DNA from: an uncultured Bacteroides sp.
Lineage (GTDB): Bacteria > Bacteroidota > Bacteroidia > Bacteroidales > Bacteroidaceae
NCBI GenBank assembly: GCA_948847595.1
Contig: CAQOGY010000005.1
Coordinates: 62,001-126,000 of the forward strand
Reading direction: 5' to 3'
DNA length: 64,000 nt
Position numbers and translations under genes: made by a program. Of the stretch, positions 26,810-36,083 are shown piece after piece. The notes under the pieces were generated by a model. The model did not search any database. It saw only the letters and a list, made by a program, of their open reading frames with translations, and was not told the DNA's origin. The stretch's first letter is position 1. Each line of letters opens with the position of its first letter.

Positions 26810-27907
26810 TTAAGAGCAGTGTAAGCCGTATAAAGGTAGTTGCCATCCGAGGGCTGAAAGGTTAATTACCATAATGACTGCACCCAATATCCATAGAATC
26901 AGCAACGACCATTTCAAGCCTGTCCCCATCGGTGACCAATGGAATAACTGGCGAAGAATAGTATAAAGGAAAGCTCCCAATGGAATACCAATCAGGGCGA
27001 CTCCGGCAATCGTGCCAAGCAATGTCATCATAGGAGATACGGAAGTAACCGGTATCCAATTGATGGCAGGCAGCATTTCGTAAAGCAATGCCCCGCCACT
27101 GACCGCTACCGCAACAGCAGCGAACACCAGGGCTACCAATACGACAGCCAATACGAACAATACAGGGCAGCAGATAATCACCAAAGCTACCAGAAATATC
27201 TTAAAGAGGACGGCAGCAATGGAAACAAACACATCTCCTACTTTCTGAAGAAAGGTACGGGGCTTTCCGGAATTCATATAGTTATTGACTCCATCCGCTA
27301 CCCGCTCGAAGCCGTCCGTCACCGTTTTGCCAATGTTTTCGATTGTGACCGCTTTTCCATGCATACTCAGTTTTTCTGCCGCTGTATGAGCTTCCGGTAT
27401 AACAATCCATCCGATAATATAGAGTATGATCATCGGACAGTAAGGGACAAATACCAGAATGATCATCAGGATACGCACCAAGGTGATATCCCAATCGAAA
27501 TAAGCCGCCAGTCCTGACGCTACACCACCCAGCAACTTATTGTCCGGATCGCGAAACCAACGGCGCGGAGCGGCAGTATGTGCATAACTCTGATTGCCGG
27601 AAGCTGACTGTTCCGTCTTTTTCTGTGAATCCGTATCATCGTCAGTTATTCCGAAGTCTTCCGGTTTACCTACACGCGCTATAATTTCTTCCACATCCGA
27701 TACAGTTATGACTTGTTTTCCTTCAGCTATTTTTTCAGCAAACAGTTCGGCAATACGCATTTCAATATCGTTTACGATTTCTTCCGCACCTTCCTGTTTA
27801 CGAAAGTAATGCTTCAGATTAGACAGGTAATTGTCTAACAGACGGTAGGCATCATCATCTATATGATAGACAGTTCCTCCTAAATTGATGGTCAAAGTCT
27901 TTTTCAT
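26810..27907 (-). CDS. PspC-domain envelope stress-type membrane protein
   Basis: A 365-residue membrane protein. The cytoplasmic N-terminus (first 100 residues) includes YHIDDDAYRLLDNYLSNLK and VSDVEEIIARVGKPEDFGI. A PspC domain follows at about residues 110-175: RRWFRDPDNKLLGGVASGLA, then AAYFDWDITLVRILMIIL. Four to five further hydrophobic helices make up the rest. PspC proteins respond to or stabilise the membrane under envelope stress in other bacteria; in Bacteroidetes the fused N-terminal part is common. It follows the PadR gene by 20 bp, and the pair is probably auto-regulated. Confidence 0.9.
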   Translation of the reverse strand: MKKTLTINLGGTVYHIDDDAYRLLDNYLSNLKHYFRKQEGAEEIVNDIEMRIAELFAEKIAEGKQVITVSDVEEIIARVGKPEDFGITDDDTDSQKKTEQSASGNQSYAHTAAPRRWFRDPDNKLLGGVASGLAAYFDWDITLVRILMIILVFVPYCPMIILYIIGWIVIPEAHTAAEKLSMHGKAVTIENIGKTVTDGFERVADGVNNYMNSGKPRTFLQKVGDVFVSIAAVLFKIFLVALVIICCPVLFVLAVVLVALVFAAVAVAVSGGALLYEMLPAINWIPVTSVSPMMTLLGTIAGVALIGIPLGAFLYTILRQLFHWSPMGTGLKWSLLILWILGAVIMVINLSALGWQLPLYGLHCS

Positions 27908-27927
27908 TTTAATTTTTTCTTTTCGGA

Positions 27928-28254
27928 TTATCTATTGGCAATATGGTTCACTGTTTCGTTCAATTCTTTCCAGGAGATTTCAAGTTCTCCCAGGAAGGCT
28001 TCTCCACTCTCTGTGAGTTTGTAATATTTGCGGGGTGGCCCCTGCGTGGATTCCACCCATTCATAGCTCAACAAATCATCATTCTTCAAACGTGTCAGCA
28101 AAGGGTATAAAGTACCCTCTACCACAATTAGTTGGGCCTCTTTCAGTTTCTGAATGATGTCTGAAGCATAAGCAGGCTCCTTATGCAGCAAAAGCATGAT
28201 GCAATATTCAAGCATGCCTTTTCTCATCTGGGATTTTACATTGTCTACTTTCAT
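27928..28254 (-). CDS. PadR-family transcriptional regulator
   Basis: A 108-residue repressor-type regulator. It has the PadR winged-helix pattern: MRKGMLEYCIMLLLHKEPAY, SDIIQKLKEAQLIVVEGTLY and PLLTRLKNDDLLSYEWVEST. The recognition region GTLYPLLTRL is diagnostic. The C-terminal helix ISWKELNETVNHI is short and likely mediates dimerisation. It is first in an operon with the PspC gene. A 23-bp dyad at 28296-28318 beside its promoter is a likely operator. The effector is unknown. Confidence 0.92.
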   Translation of the reverse strand: MKVDNVKSQMRKGMLEYCIMLLLHKEPAYASDIIQKLKEAQLIVVEGTLYPLLTRLKNDDLLSYEWVESTQGPPRKYYKLTESGEAFLGELEISWKELNETVNHIANR

Positions 28255-28276
28255 TATTCTCTTCTTTTGTATGGCA

Positions 28277-28284
28277 CAAATATA
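28277..28284 (-). promoter_or_regulatory. Promoter -7 box of padR-pspC
   Basis: On the minus strand TATATTTG followed by TGCC fits TAnnTTTG. The TTTG on the minus strand at 28310-28313 is 25 bp upstream, a little far for a -33 element. The start codon at 28254 lies 22 bp downstream of the box. Confidence 0.55.
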
Positions 28285-28295
28285 TGCATTACTTT

Positions 28296-28318
28296 AGTAC
28301 CTTGCATTGCAAAGTACT
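28296..28318. promoter_or_regulatory. Palindromic operator candidate for PadR
   Basis: AGTACCTTGCA and TGCAAAGTACT are inverted around a single T, matching at 10 of 11 positions. The dyad covers the -33 region of the padR promoter, which is where a repressor would act. Binding by PadR is inferred. Confidence 0.6.
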
Positions 28319-28380
28319 ATAAATTAATAATAATTAAAACATTAGAGAGCTTACACCTTATTATAAAAAGAAATAATGTC

Positions 28381-28388
28381 TATATTTG
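28381..28388 (+). promoter_or_regulatory. Promoter -7 box for the GNAT gene
   Basis: TATATTTG followed by TGCCC fits the TAnnTTTG consensus, 31 bp ahead of the ATG at 28420. A -33 TTTG is not evident. Confidence 0.55.
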
Positions 28389-28419
28389 TGCCCGTTAAAC
28401 CACAAAAAAGAAAATACGT

Positions 28420-28917
28420 ATGTTTACTATTCGAAGAGCAACGGCCGACGATTGCGAACTTATCAATAAGATGGCAAAGGAAGTGTTTCCCGTCACTTAC
28501 AATGAGATTTTATCTCCCGAACAACTGGATTATATGATGGACTGGATGTATGCCCCCCGAAATATTCTCAAGCAGATGGAAGAAGAAGGGCATGTCTATT
28601 TCATCGCTCACAAAGACGGTGAACTATGCGGATATGTTTCTGTGCAGCAACAGGAAAAAGACGTTTTCCATCTTCAGAAGATTTATGTCCTTCCCCGCTT
28701 TCAGGGAACGCACTGTGGTAGTTTCCTGTTTAAAGAAGCGGTCAAGTATATAAAGGAAGTGCATCCGGAACCTTGCCTGATGGAGTTGAATGTGAATCGT
28801 AACAATAAGGCATTGCAGTTTTATGAGCATATGGGAATGAGGAAACTGCGGGAAGGGGATTTTCCAATTGGTAACGGTTATTATATGAATGATTATATAA
28901 TGGGACTGGATATTTAA
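28420..28917 (+). CDS. GNAT-family N-acetyltransferase
   Basis: A 165-residue acetyltransferase with the GNAT fold. The start FTIRRATADDCELINKMAKE is the usual beta1-alpha1. The acetyl-CoA-binding motif A is LQKIYVLPRFQGTHCGSFLF, in which the pyrophosphate loop is RFQGTHCG. The motif B part is MELNVNRNNKALQFYEHMGM. The protein probably acetylates an amine of a small molecule or protein; the substrate is not predictable. It is a single gene divergent from padR and closed by a strong bidirectional terminator. Confidence 0.9.
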   Translation: MFTIRRATADDCELINKMAKEVFPVTYNEILSPEQLDYMMDWMYAPRNILKQMEEEGHVYFIAHKDGELCGYVSVQQQEKDVFHLQKIYVLPRFQGTHCGSFLFKEAVKYIKEVHPEPCLMELNVNRNNKALQFYEHMGMRKLREGDFPIGNGYYMNDYIMGLDI

Positions 28918-28918
28918 T

Positions 28919-28955
28919 GGAAAAGGCTTGCAGAACACAATCTGCAAGCCTTTTC
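28919..28955. terminator. Bidirectional terminator between GNAT and POT transporter genes
   Basis: AAAAGGCTTGCAG and CTGCAAGCCTTTT form a perfect 13-bp stem with an 8-nt loop. Its A- and T-rich flanks allow it to stop transcription from both convergent genes. Confidence 0.88.
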
Positions 28956-28992
28956 TTATGATTATAATCCGGTATTATTTACTAGATTTATT

Positions 28993-30660
28993 TTAAGCTA
29001 CTTTTTCAAGTTTCTTCATGATAGAGAAGATGAACAGGGCTGATAACAGACAGCATACGATCAATACACTCCATACCATCCACAGTTGCATGCCACCCCA
29101 CAGATAACCGATAATGGCAACCAGATAGTTACCGATAGCCGTAGCTACGAACCAGCCACCCATCATCATACCTTTATACTTGGGAGGAGCTACTTTCGAC
29201 ACGAAAGAAATACCCATCGGAGAAAGCAACAACTCTGCAAAAGTCAATACGAGATAAGTAGAGATCAACCAGTTGGGAGAAACCAGGACATCCGGGCTAA
29301 TACCTGCTGTTTCCACTTCTTTCGGAGTAGGCAACCCAATAGAGCCAACAGCCAGAATCAAGAAACCACAGGCTGCAATCACCATACCGATACCGATTTT
29401 ACGGGGTGCGGAAGGTTCTTTCTTTCTCTTGGCCAAATAACCAAAGACAGCCAAAGAAACCGGAGTCAGAGCCACTACAAAGAACGGATTGAACTGCTGG
29501 AATATTTGAGGAAGGATTTCTACGGTTGAATCCATGGAAGAATAGCTCCACGCCAATATACCCAATGAAGCTAGCACAGCAACACCTGCAATCGCTTTAC
29601 CACGACCTGTTTTGGACTGGAAAAGAGAGAATGCACCATAAACGGCAATAATGACAAGAACCAGATTCCATACATCGAATCCAAGACGATCAAGTCCGGT
29701 CACGGATTGAGTCGTATAGTCACGTGCAAAGAATGTCATTGTCAAACCATTCTGATGGAATGCCATCCAGAAGAAGATAACCACAGCAAATACAAGCAAC
29801 AAAGCAACAATACGTTCTTTCGTCTGTGCCGGAGTCAATTCCGGTTCATTATTATTGTTGTTTACAGCTTTAGCCTGCTTGGAGTTATAATCCGCATGTT
29901 TGAACATGGAACGGCAGCACACATAGATTGCCATTGAAATAATCAGAGAAATACAGGCTACGGCAAAACCATAGTTATAGGCTTCTGACAGTTTCTCAAT
30001 ATAGATATTACAGAATGCGGCTGTATCACCGGCAAAGCCTTGCGCAGCCTGCAATCCGCTAAGGGCGGCGTTTCCTTCCGGAGTAATAGTTCCGTTAAGG
30101 AATTGATGTGCCAATGAAGGAATTTGAGCGTTATAAGTAAATCCTGCACCACCTAAGATATAGTTGGTAACTTTGGTTGCAGCCGTCGGAGCAAATAAAG
30201 CCCCTACGTTGATTGCCATATAGAATAAGCTGAAAGCAGTGTCGCGCTTTGAACTATATTCCGGAGAATCATAGAGGTTACCTACCATTACCTGCAAGTT
30301 TCCTTTAAAGAGCCCTGTTCCGCAAGCAATCAGAAACAGTGAACCGAACATCATCATCTTACCGGTGAGGTTCGCTGCCGTAGGAATCGCCAGCAACAGA
30401 TAACCGATAAACATGACAACGATACCTGTCGTCACCATCTTACCATAACCACACTTGTCAGCCAAGATACCGCCAATGAGAGGCATAAAATAAACTGCTG
30501 CCAGAAATGAACCAAAAATTGTAGAAGTCTCTGCTGCTGTGTAACCAAATTTCGCTTGTAAGAAAAGTGTAAAGATAGCAAGCATCGTGTAGTAGCCAAA
30601 ACGTTCGCCCGTGTTAGCCAAGGCTAAAGCGTATAGCCCTTTCGGTTGTCCTTCAAACAT
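28993..30660 (-). CDS. POT-family proton-dependent peptide transporter
   Basis: A 555-residue transporter with about 14 hydrophobic helices. The N-terminal helix carries NTGERFGYYTMLAIF, matching the ExxERFxYY motif that couples protons to transport in this family. FSLFYMAINVGALFAPTAAT is the second family signature. A hydrophilic loop near residue 270 (NNNNEPELTPAQTKERI) separates the two halves. It would import di- and tripeptides into the cytoplasm. It is monocistronic, with a terminator at each side. Confidence 0.94.
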   Translation of the reverse strand: MFEGQPKGLYALALANTGERFGYYTMLAIFTLFLQAKFGYTAAETSTIFGSFLAAVYFMPLIGGILADKCGYGKMVTTGIVVMFIGYLLLAIPTAANLTGKMMMFGSLFLIACGTGLFKGNLQVMVGNLYDSPEYSSKRDTAFSLFYMAINVGALFAPTAATKVTNYILGGAGFTYNAQIPSLAHQFLNGTITPEGNAALSGLQAAQGFAGDTAAFCNIYIEKLSEAYNYGFAVACISLIISMAIYVCCRSMFKHADYNSKQAKAVNNNNNEPELTPAQTKERIVALLLVFAVVIFFWMAFHQNGLTMTFFARDYTTQSVTGLDRLGFDVWNLVLVIIAVYGAFSLFQSKTGRGKAIAGVAVLASLGILAWSYSSMDSTVEILPQIFQQFNPFFVVALTPVSLAVFGYLAKRKKEPSAPRKIGIGMVIAACGFLILAVGSIGLPTPKEVETAGISPDVLVSPNWLISTYLVLTFAELLLSPMGISFVSKVAPPKYKGMMMGGWFVATAIGNYLVAIIGYLWGGMQLWMVWSVLIVCCLLSALFIFSIMKKLEKVA

Positions 30661-30767
30661 ATAAACTAGAATATTAGATTAATAAAATTGATATTTTCTG
30701 CAAATATATACTTTTTTTAATTCATTCAAAGAATATGCAGTCATATTTGCTCTATAAATAATAGGAT

Positions 30768-31247
30768 TTATTCCTCAAATAAACGACAAATTTCCGCCCG
30801 CGATTCGCGAATTAAATCTGCCGGAGCCAATTTTATCTGAAGTCCCCGAACTCCGGCACTGACATAGATATACGGAAATTGCTGACAAGTTTCATGAATA
30901 TAGGTAGGGAAATGTTTCTTCATGCCGATAGGAGAACAACCACCCCGGATATAGCCGGTAAGTGGAAGAAGCTCTTTCACAGGTATCAAATCGCATTTCT
31001 TGTTACCGGAAGCTTTGGCTGCCAATTTTAAATCGACTTCGTGTTCGCCCGGGATGACGCAGACAAAATATCCGCTCTTGTCACCGTGAAGAACGAGCGT
31101 TTTGAATACCTGTTCTATATTCTCGCCTAAGTTCGCCGCCACATGAACGGCGCTCAGGTCATTTTCATCTACTTCATAGGGAATTAGCTCATAAGCTATT
31201 TTCGCCTTGTCCAGCAGCCGTGCGGCATTCGTTTTATTGATTTTCAT
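30768..31247 (-). CDS. ybaK: Cys-tRNA(Pro)/Cys-tRNA(Cys) deacylase, YbaK/EbsC family
   Basis: A 159-residue editing protein that hydrolyses mischarged Cys-tRNA(Pro). Family features are TNAARLLDKAKIAYELIPYE, VFKTLVLHGDKSGYFVCVIP, AAKASGNKKCDLIPVKELL and TGYIRGGCSPIGMKKHFP. The last contains the conserved GYxxGGxxPxG. The frame stays open up to 31436, but this would overlap the uvrA 3' end and its terminator; MKINKTN at 31247 is the proper start. It is co-directional with uvrA but separated from it by a terminator. Confidence 0.93.
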   Translation of the reverse strand: MKINKTNAARLLDKAKIAYELIPYEVDENDLSAVHVAANLGENIEQVFKTLVLHGDKSGYFVCVIPGEHEVDLKLAAKASGNKKCDLIPVKELLPLTGYIRGGCSPIGMKKHFPTYIHETCQQFPYIYVSAGVRGLQIKLAPADLIRESRAEICRLFEE

Positions 31248-31277
31248 TTTCGTTGTATTTATAAGGTATACTATGAT

Positions 31278-31318
31278 AAGTGCCAACCCGCCGGAGACTG
31301 TCCGGCAAGTTGGCACTT
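31278..31318 (-). terminator. Terminator after uvrA
   Basis: AAGTGCCAAC and GTTGGCACTT form a 10-bp perfect stem, with GCCGGA/TCCGGC continuing inside. On the minus strand only a weak T-run follows. It lies 11 bp downstream of the uvrA stop. Confidence 0.75.
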
Positions 31319-31329
31319 TATGATTCCAA

Positions 31330-34170
31330 TTAAAGTCCCAGTTCTTCGCGAAGAAACTTAGGTGTATATCCTTTAGGGCTCTTCGCAACTTCTTCGGGTG
31401 TTCCGTAGCTAAGGAGTTCTCCCCCGCCCTTACCACCTTCAGGCCCCATGTCGATGATATAATCCGCCATTTTAATCACGTCCAGATTATGCTCGATCAC
31501 AATTACCGTGTTACCTTTGTCTACAAGTTTGTTCAGGACGCCCATCAATACGCGTATATCTTCAAAATGGAGTCCGGTAGTCGGTTCGTCCAGGACATAG
31601 AGGGTCTTGCCGGTATCTCTTTTGGAGAGTTCCGTTGCCAGTTTCACACGTTGGCTCTCGCCGCCGGAAAGAGTGGTGGAAGATTGTCCCAACTTGATAT
31701 ATCCCAGTCCGACATCCTGTATGACTTTGATTTTATTCAGGATTTGCGGTACGTTCTCGAAGAATTCCACGGCACGATTGATTGTCATATCCAGTACATC
31801 GGCTATGGATTTCCCTTTAAAACGGACTTCCAGTGTTTCCCGGTTGTAACGTTTGCCGTGGCAGACTTCACAGGGCACATAGACATCCGGCAGGAAATTC
31901 ATTTCAATAGTCTTATAGCCATTTCCCGTACATGCTTCGCAACGACCACCCGCAACATTAAAGGAGAAACGCCCCGGTTTATAACCGCGAATCTTCGCTT
32001 CCGGCAATCCGACAAACAGGTTACGGATATCCGAGAATACACCGGTGTAAGTGGCAGGATTGGAACGGGGGGTACGCCCCAGTGGAGACTGGTCGACGTT
32101 GACCACTTTATCTATATTTTCCAATCCTTCAATAGAATCGTATTCCAGAGGATCCTGCAAGGAACGATAGAATTTCTGCGAAAGGATGGGCTGTAATGTC
32201 TCATTAATTAAGGTAGACTTTCCACTTCCCGATACTCCCGTTACGCAAATCAGTTTTCCCAATGGAAATTCGACAGAAACATTTTTCAGGTTATTGCCTT
32301 TCGCCCCTTTCAGCCAAATAGATTTTCCGTTCCCTTTTCTACGTTTGGCGGGAACTTCTATCTTCATTTGTCCATTCAGGTATTGGGAAGTCATTGTGTC
32401 GGTCTTCACCATCTCCTGCGGAGTTCCGGCAAAGACTACTTCTCCACCCAGACGACCGGCTTTCGGCCCCATATCAATAACGTAATCGGCAGCCAACATC
32501 ATATCTTTATCATGTTCCACTACAATCACGGAGTTTCCCATGTCACGGAGTTCTTTCAATGAATTGATAAGACGCAGGTTATCGCGTTGATGCAGACCGA
32601 TACTCGGCTCGTCAAGAATATAAAGTACATTCACCAATTGGGAGCCGATTTGCGTTGCCAAACGGATACGCTGGCTCTCTCCACCGGAAAGGCTGACAGA
32701 ACTACGGTTCAACGCCAGGTAGTCCAAACCGACATCCAACAGGAACTTCAAACGGGTACGGATCTCTTTCAGGATTTCCACCGCAATTTTCTTCTGTTTA
32801 TCGGAAAGGAATTCATCGACTTTCATCAACCAGTCATATAACTCGTTGATGTCCATATTGGCCAGTTCATTGATATTCTTATCGTGAATACGGAAATGCA
32901 ACGCTTCTTTATTCAATCGGGCGCCTTTACATTCGGGACAAACAGTTGTTTTAGCAAATTGTTCCGCCCATTTCTGTGCCGTAGCAGAGGCGTCTTTCTC
33001 CTGTAACATTTGGATATACTTCACCACACCTTCGTAAGTGACGAAGTAGTCAGAGGAAGTTCCGATCAGGGAGCTTTTGATTTTAATCCGTTCGTCAGAG
33101 CCATACAGGACTTCGTCAATCGCATCATCGGGTAATTCCTTTACGGGAGTTTTCAATGTTGCGTCGTACTTATCAAGCAGCGCTCCGATTTGCCAGAAAA
33201 TCATGGCATTCTTATATTTTCCCAAAGGCGCTATTGCACCTTCATAAATAGAAAGATCACGGTCGGGAATCACTTTATCCACATCAATCTGATTGACTAC
33301 ACCCAGTCCTTTACACTTCGGACACGCTCCTTGCGGAGAGTTGAACGAGAAATTATGCGGAGCCGGTTCACGGTATGATAATCCGGTGACCGGACACATG
33401 AGACGTTTACTGTAATGACGGATGTTTTCCGACTGGGTATCCAGAATCATCATCAGGCCGTCACCTTGGCGCATGGCAGTTGCCACGCTCTGTTTCAGGC
33501 GTCGGTCATCCTTTTCAGTCACCACCAATTTATCAATAACCACTTCGACATCGTGGTTCTTATAGCGGTCGAGTTTCATGCCATGCGTTATTTCACGCAC
33601 TTCACCATCTACCCGTACATATAAGTATCCTTTTTTGCGTACTTGCTCGAACAGTTCCCGGTAATGTCCCTTACGGGCACGAACCAGCGGGGCAAGCAGA
33701 TATATTTTCTTTCCCTTATAATCCTTCAGGATCAAGTCCAGAATCTGTTCTTCAGTATATTTCACCATTTCCTCACCGGACAGGTACGAATAAGCCACTC
33801 CCGCACGGGCGTAGAGCAGACGGAGATAATCGTATATCTCGGTCGTTGTCCCTACGGTAGAACGGGGATTTTTATTCGTTGTTTTCTGTTCAATGGAAAT
33901 AACCGGGCTCAAGCCTGTTATCTTATCGACGTCCGGACGTTCCAGGTTACCCAGAAAATTACGGGCATACGCTGAAAAGGTTTCGATATAGCGGCGTTGT
34001 CCTTCAGCAAAAATTGTATCAAAAGCCAGAGAAGATTTACCACTTCCGCTTAGTCCTGTGATGACAGTCAGACTGTTGCGGGGAATCTCGGCATCAATAT
34101 CCTTCAAATTGTGTACGCGCGCACCGTACACGTTGATATATTCTGTTTCCTGCATATTCATATCTTCCAT
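31330..34170 (-). CDS. uvrA: Excinuclease ABC subunit A
   Basis: The 946-residue DNA damage-recognition ATPase of nucleotide excision repair. Two ABC modules are seen, with Walker A in GLSGSGKSSLAFDT (near residue 40) and GVSGSGKSTLINETL (near 640). The signatures are SLSGGESQRIRLATQ and TLSGGESQRVKLATE. Zinc fingers appear as CPVCK-type clusters, for example CPKCKGLG and CEACTGNG with CEVCHGKR. Length is normal. The promoter box at 34179-34186 would start transcription at about 34172. The true start may therefore be one of the later Met codons (34161 or 34155) rather than 34170. Confidence 0.97.
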   Translation of the reverse strand: MEDMNMQETEYINVYGARVHNLKDIDAEIPRNSLTVITGLSGSGKSSLAFDTIFAEGQRRYIETFSAYARNFLGNLERPDVDKITGLSPVISIEQKTTNKNPRSTVGTTTEIYDYLRLLYARAGVAYSYLSGEEMVKYTEEQILDLILKDYKGKKIYLLAPLVRARKGHYRELFEQVRKKGYLYVRVDGEVREITHGMKLDRYKNHDVEVVIDKLVVTEKDDRRLKQSVATAMRQGDGLMMILDTQSENIRHYSKRLMCPVTGLSYREPAPHNFSFNSPQGACPKCKGLGVVNQIDVDKVIPDRDLSIYEGAIAPLGKYKNAMIFWQIGALLDKYDATLKTPVKELPDDAIDEVLYGSDERIKIKSSLIGTSSDYFVTYEGVVKYIQMLQEKDASATAQKWAEQFAKTTVCPECKGARLNKEALHFRIHDKNINELANMDINELYDWLMKVDEFLSDKQKKIAVEILKEIRTRLKFLLDVGLDYLALNRSSVSLSGGESQRIRLATQIGSQLVNVLYILDEPSIGLHQRDNLRLINSLKELRDMGNSVIVVEHDKDMMLAADYVIDMGPKAGRLGGEVVFAGTPQEMVKTDTMTSQYLNGQMKIEVPAKRRKGNGKSIWLKGAKGNNLKNVSVEFPLGKLICVTGVSGSGKSTLINETLQPILSQKFYRSLQDPLEYDSIEGLENIDKVVNVDQSPLGRTPRSNPATYTGVFSDIRNLFVGLPEAKIRGYKPGRFSFNVAGGRCEACTGNGYKTIEMNFLPDVYVPCEVCHGKRYNRETLEVRFKGKSIADVLDMTINRAVEFFENVPQILNKIKVIQDVGLGYIKLGQSSTTLSGGESQRVKLATELSKRDTGKTLYVLDEPTTGLHFEDIRVLMGVLNKLVDKGNTVIVIEHNLDVIKMADYIIDMGPEGGKGGGELLSYGTPEEVAKSPKGYTPKFLREELGL

Positions 34171-34178
34171 AAATGTTG

Positions 34179-34186
34179 CAAAATTA
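34179..34186 (-). promoter_or_regulatory. Promoter -7 box for uvrA
   Basis: On the minus strand TAATTTTG followed by CAAC fits TAnnTTTG. It is unusually close to the annotated start at 34170 (8 bp), which bears on the choice of start codon. Confidence 0.55.
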
Positions 34187-34270
34187 ATGTTTCCGCCCGA
34201 AATATGCTCCTAAAAAAGCACAATATTATTTTCTTAACTCAAATCTTATGAAGATATAGGGCATTATTTG

Positions 34271-34278
34271 TACCTTTG
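34271..34278 (+). promoter_or_regulatory. Promoter -7 box for the LysM-protein gene
   Basis: TACCTTTG followed by TTCC fits the TAnnTTTG consensus and lies 34 bp ahead of the ATG at 34313. It supports that ATG over the earlier TTG at 34268, which would be inside the promoter. Confidence 0.6.
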
Positions 34279-34312
34279 TTCCTTGATTTCAAGAACCAAT
34301 AGTTATAATTTG

Positions 34313-36076
34313 ATGAAACCGATAAACCGAATATTCTTATTTCTGCTTTTTATAAGCGTTTCATACGCCGTCAGTTATGCACAGGAAAACCAGTCATATT
34401 TCTTGCATACCATCGAAAAAGGACAAAGTTTATACTCTATTTCCAAGATGTACAATGTCACTACATCGGATATTATCCGTTTGAATCCCGGTTGCGACGA
34501 GAAAATCTATGCCGGACAAACGATTAAGATTCCTAAAGGAAAAGAAAGCCAGAAAGGAGAAACCTTCCATACGATTCAAGCCGGAGAGACTTTGTACAAA
34601 CTGACAACCATGTATAATGTATCCGCGAAAGATATTTGTGAAGCCAATCCCGGTTTGAGTGCCGAGAATTTCCGTATCGGGCAAGTAATCCTGATTCCAC
34701 AGAAAGAGGAAAAGGAAGTTGCCGTGCAGACACCACCGGTTGAGCAAAGCAATATCCAAGGCCCTGTGGTTCCCAGATGCAAGGATATGCATAAGGTGAA
34801 ACGTAAAGAAACTATTTTCAGTGTGAGCCGTGAATATGGTATCAGCGAACAGGAATTGATTGCCGCCAATCCCGAGTTGAAAAAGGGAATGAAAAAAGGA
34901 CAGTTCCTTTGTATCCCCTACCCGGCAGCAACTACCGTACAGCCTACTCAAAAAGAAGATCCTTATGCTATTCCACCGAGCAACAGCGAACTTTTCCGTA
35001 AGAGCAAAGAGACTCCCAAAGAGATGTCTACCATTAAAGCTGCAATAGTGCTGCCTTTCCAGGAAGACAAACGTATGGTGGAATATTACGAAGGATTCCT
35101 CATGGCAGTAGATAGCCTGAAACGCACTGGTACTTCGCTCGATTTATATGTATATGATAGTGGTAAAGATGTTTCTACCTTAAATACGATTCTTGCCAAA
35201 AACGAGATGAAGAAGATGGATGTAATCTTTGGCCCGATGCATCAGAACCAAATTAAACCTTTATCTGATTTCGCAGAAAAGAATAATATTCGATTAGTGA
35301 TTCCTTTCTCACAGAAAGGCGAAGAAGTATTCAACAATCCTGCCGTATATCAAATCAATACGCCACAATCTTATTTATATTCGGAAGTTTACGAGCATTT
35401 TACCCGTCAATTTCCTAATGCACACGTTATATTTATCGAGCCGGCAATTGCCGATAAGGAGAAAGCGGAATTTATCAGCGGTTTGAAGCAGGAACTGAAA
35501 AGCAAGGGAGTCTCGATGCAGACAGTCAACGAAAGCGCTACGAAAGAGACATTAAAGGCAGCACTTCGTAATGACAAGGAAAACATCTTTATTCCAACAT
35601 CAAGCACGAATGTGCTACTGATCAAGGCACTACCACAATTAACTCTGCTGGTCAGAGATAATCCCGAACAAAACATTCACTTATTCGGCTATCCGGAATG
35701 GCAAATTTACACTAAAGACCATTTAGATAGTTTCTTTGAACTGGATGTATATTTCTACTCTTCGTTCTATACGAATACATTATTCCCGGCGGCTGTGCAA
35801 TTCACCAACAACTACCATAAATGGTACAGCAAGGATTTAACAAGTAAATTTCCAAACTATGCTATGCTTGGATTTGATACCGGTTTCTTCTTCCTGAAAG
35901 GATTGTCACGCTATGGCTCGGAACTTGAAAATAATCTGCCTAAAATGAATCTGACTCCTATTCAGACCGGATTCAAATTCCAGCGTGTGAACAACTGGGG
36001 GGGATTTATTAATAAGAAGGTGTTCTTCATACGTTTCACTAAGAATTTTGAATTAGTAAAACTAGACTTCGAATAA
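34313..36076 (+). CDS. LysM-domain envelope protein with periplasmic binding-like C-terminal domain
   Basis: A 587-residue exported protein with a signal peptide ending in SYAQ. Three LysM modules follow (about residues 30-75, 85-130 and 155-200), each with the start pattern HTIEKGQSLYSISKMYNV, HTIQAGETLYKLTTMYNV or HKVKRKETIFSVSREYGI. They should bind peptidoglycan. From about residue 245 there is a domain resembling periplasmic ligand-binding proteins (IKAAIVLPFQEDKRMVEYYE, DVIFGPMHQNQIKPL). It is likely involved in cell-wall sensing or amino-acid-ligand binding; its exact role is unknown. The beta-barrel gene follows 7 bp downstream. Confidence 0.85.
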   Translation: MKPINRIFLFLLFISVSYAVSYAQENQSYFLHTIEKGQSLYSISKMYNVTTSDIIRLNPGCDEKIYAGQTIKIPKGKESQKGETFHTIQAGETLYKLTTMYNVSAKDICEANPGLSAENFRIGQVILIPQKEEKEVAVQTPPVEQSNIQGPVVPRCKDMHKVKRKETIFSVSREYGISEQELIAANPELKKGMKKGQFLCIPYPAATTVQPTQKEDPYAIPPSNSELFRKSKETPKEMSTIKAAIVLPFQEDKRMVEYYEGFLMAVDSLKRTGTSLDLYVYDSGKDVSTLNTILAKNEMKKMDVIFGPMHQNQIKPLSDFAEKNNIRLVIPFSQKGEEVFNNPAVYQINTPQSYLYSEVYEHFTRQFPNAHVIFIEPAIADKEKAEFISGLKQELKSKGVSMQTVNESATKETLKAALRNDKENIFIPTSSTNVLLIKALPQLTLLVRDNPEQNIHLFGYPEWQIYTKDHLDSFFELDVYFYSSFYTNTLFPAAVQFTNNYHKWYSKDLTSKFPNYAMLGFDTGFFFLKGLSRYGSELENNLPKMNLTPIQTGFKFQRVNNWGGFINKKVFFIRFTKNFELVKLDFE

Positions 36077-36083
36077 TACGAAA

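Noticed and set aside
31248..31436. N-terminal extension of the YbaK protein
   Set aside because: The extension reads through the uvrA terminator and overlaps the uvrA coding end. The conserved protein starts at 31247.
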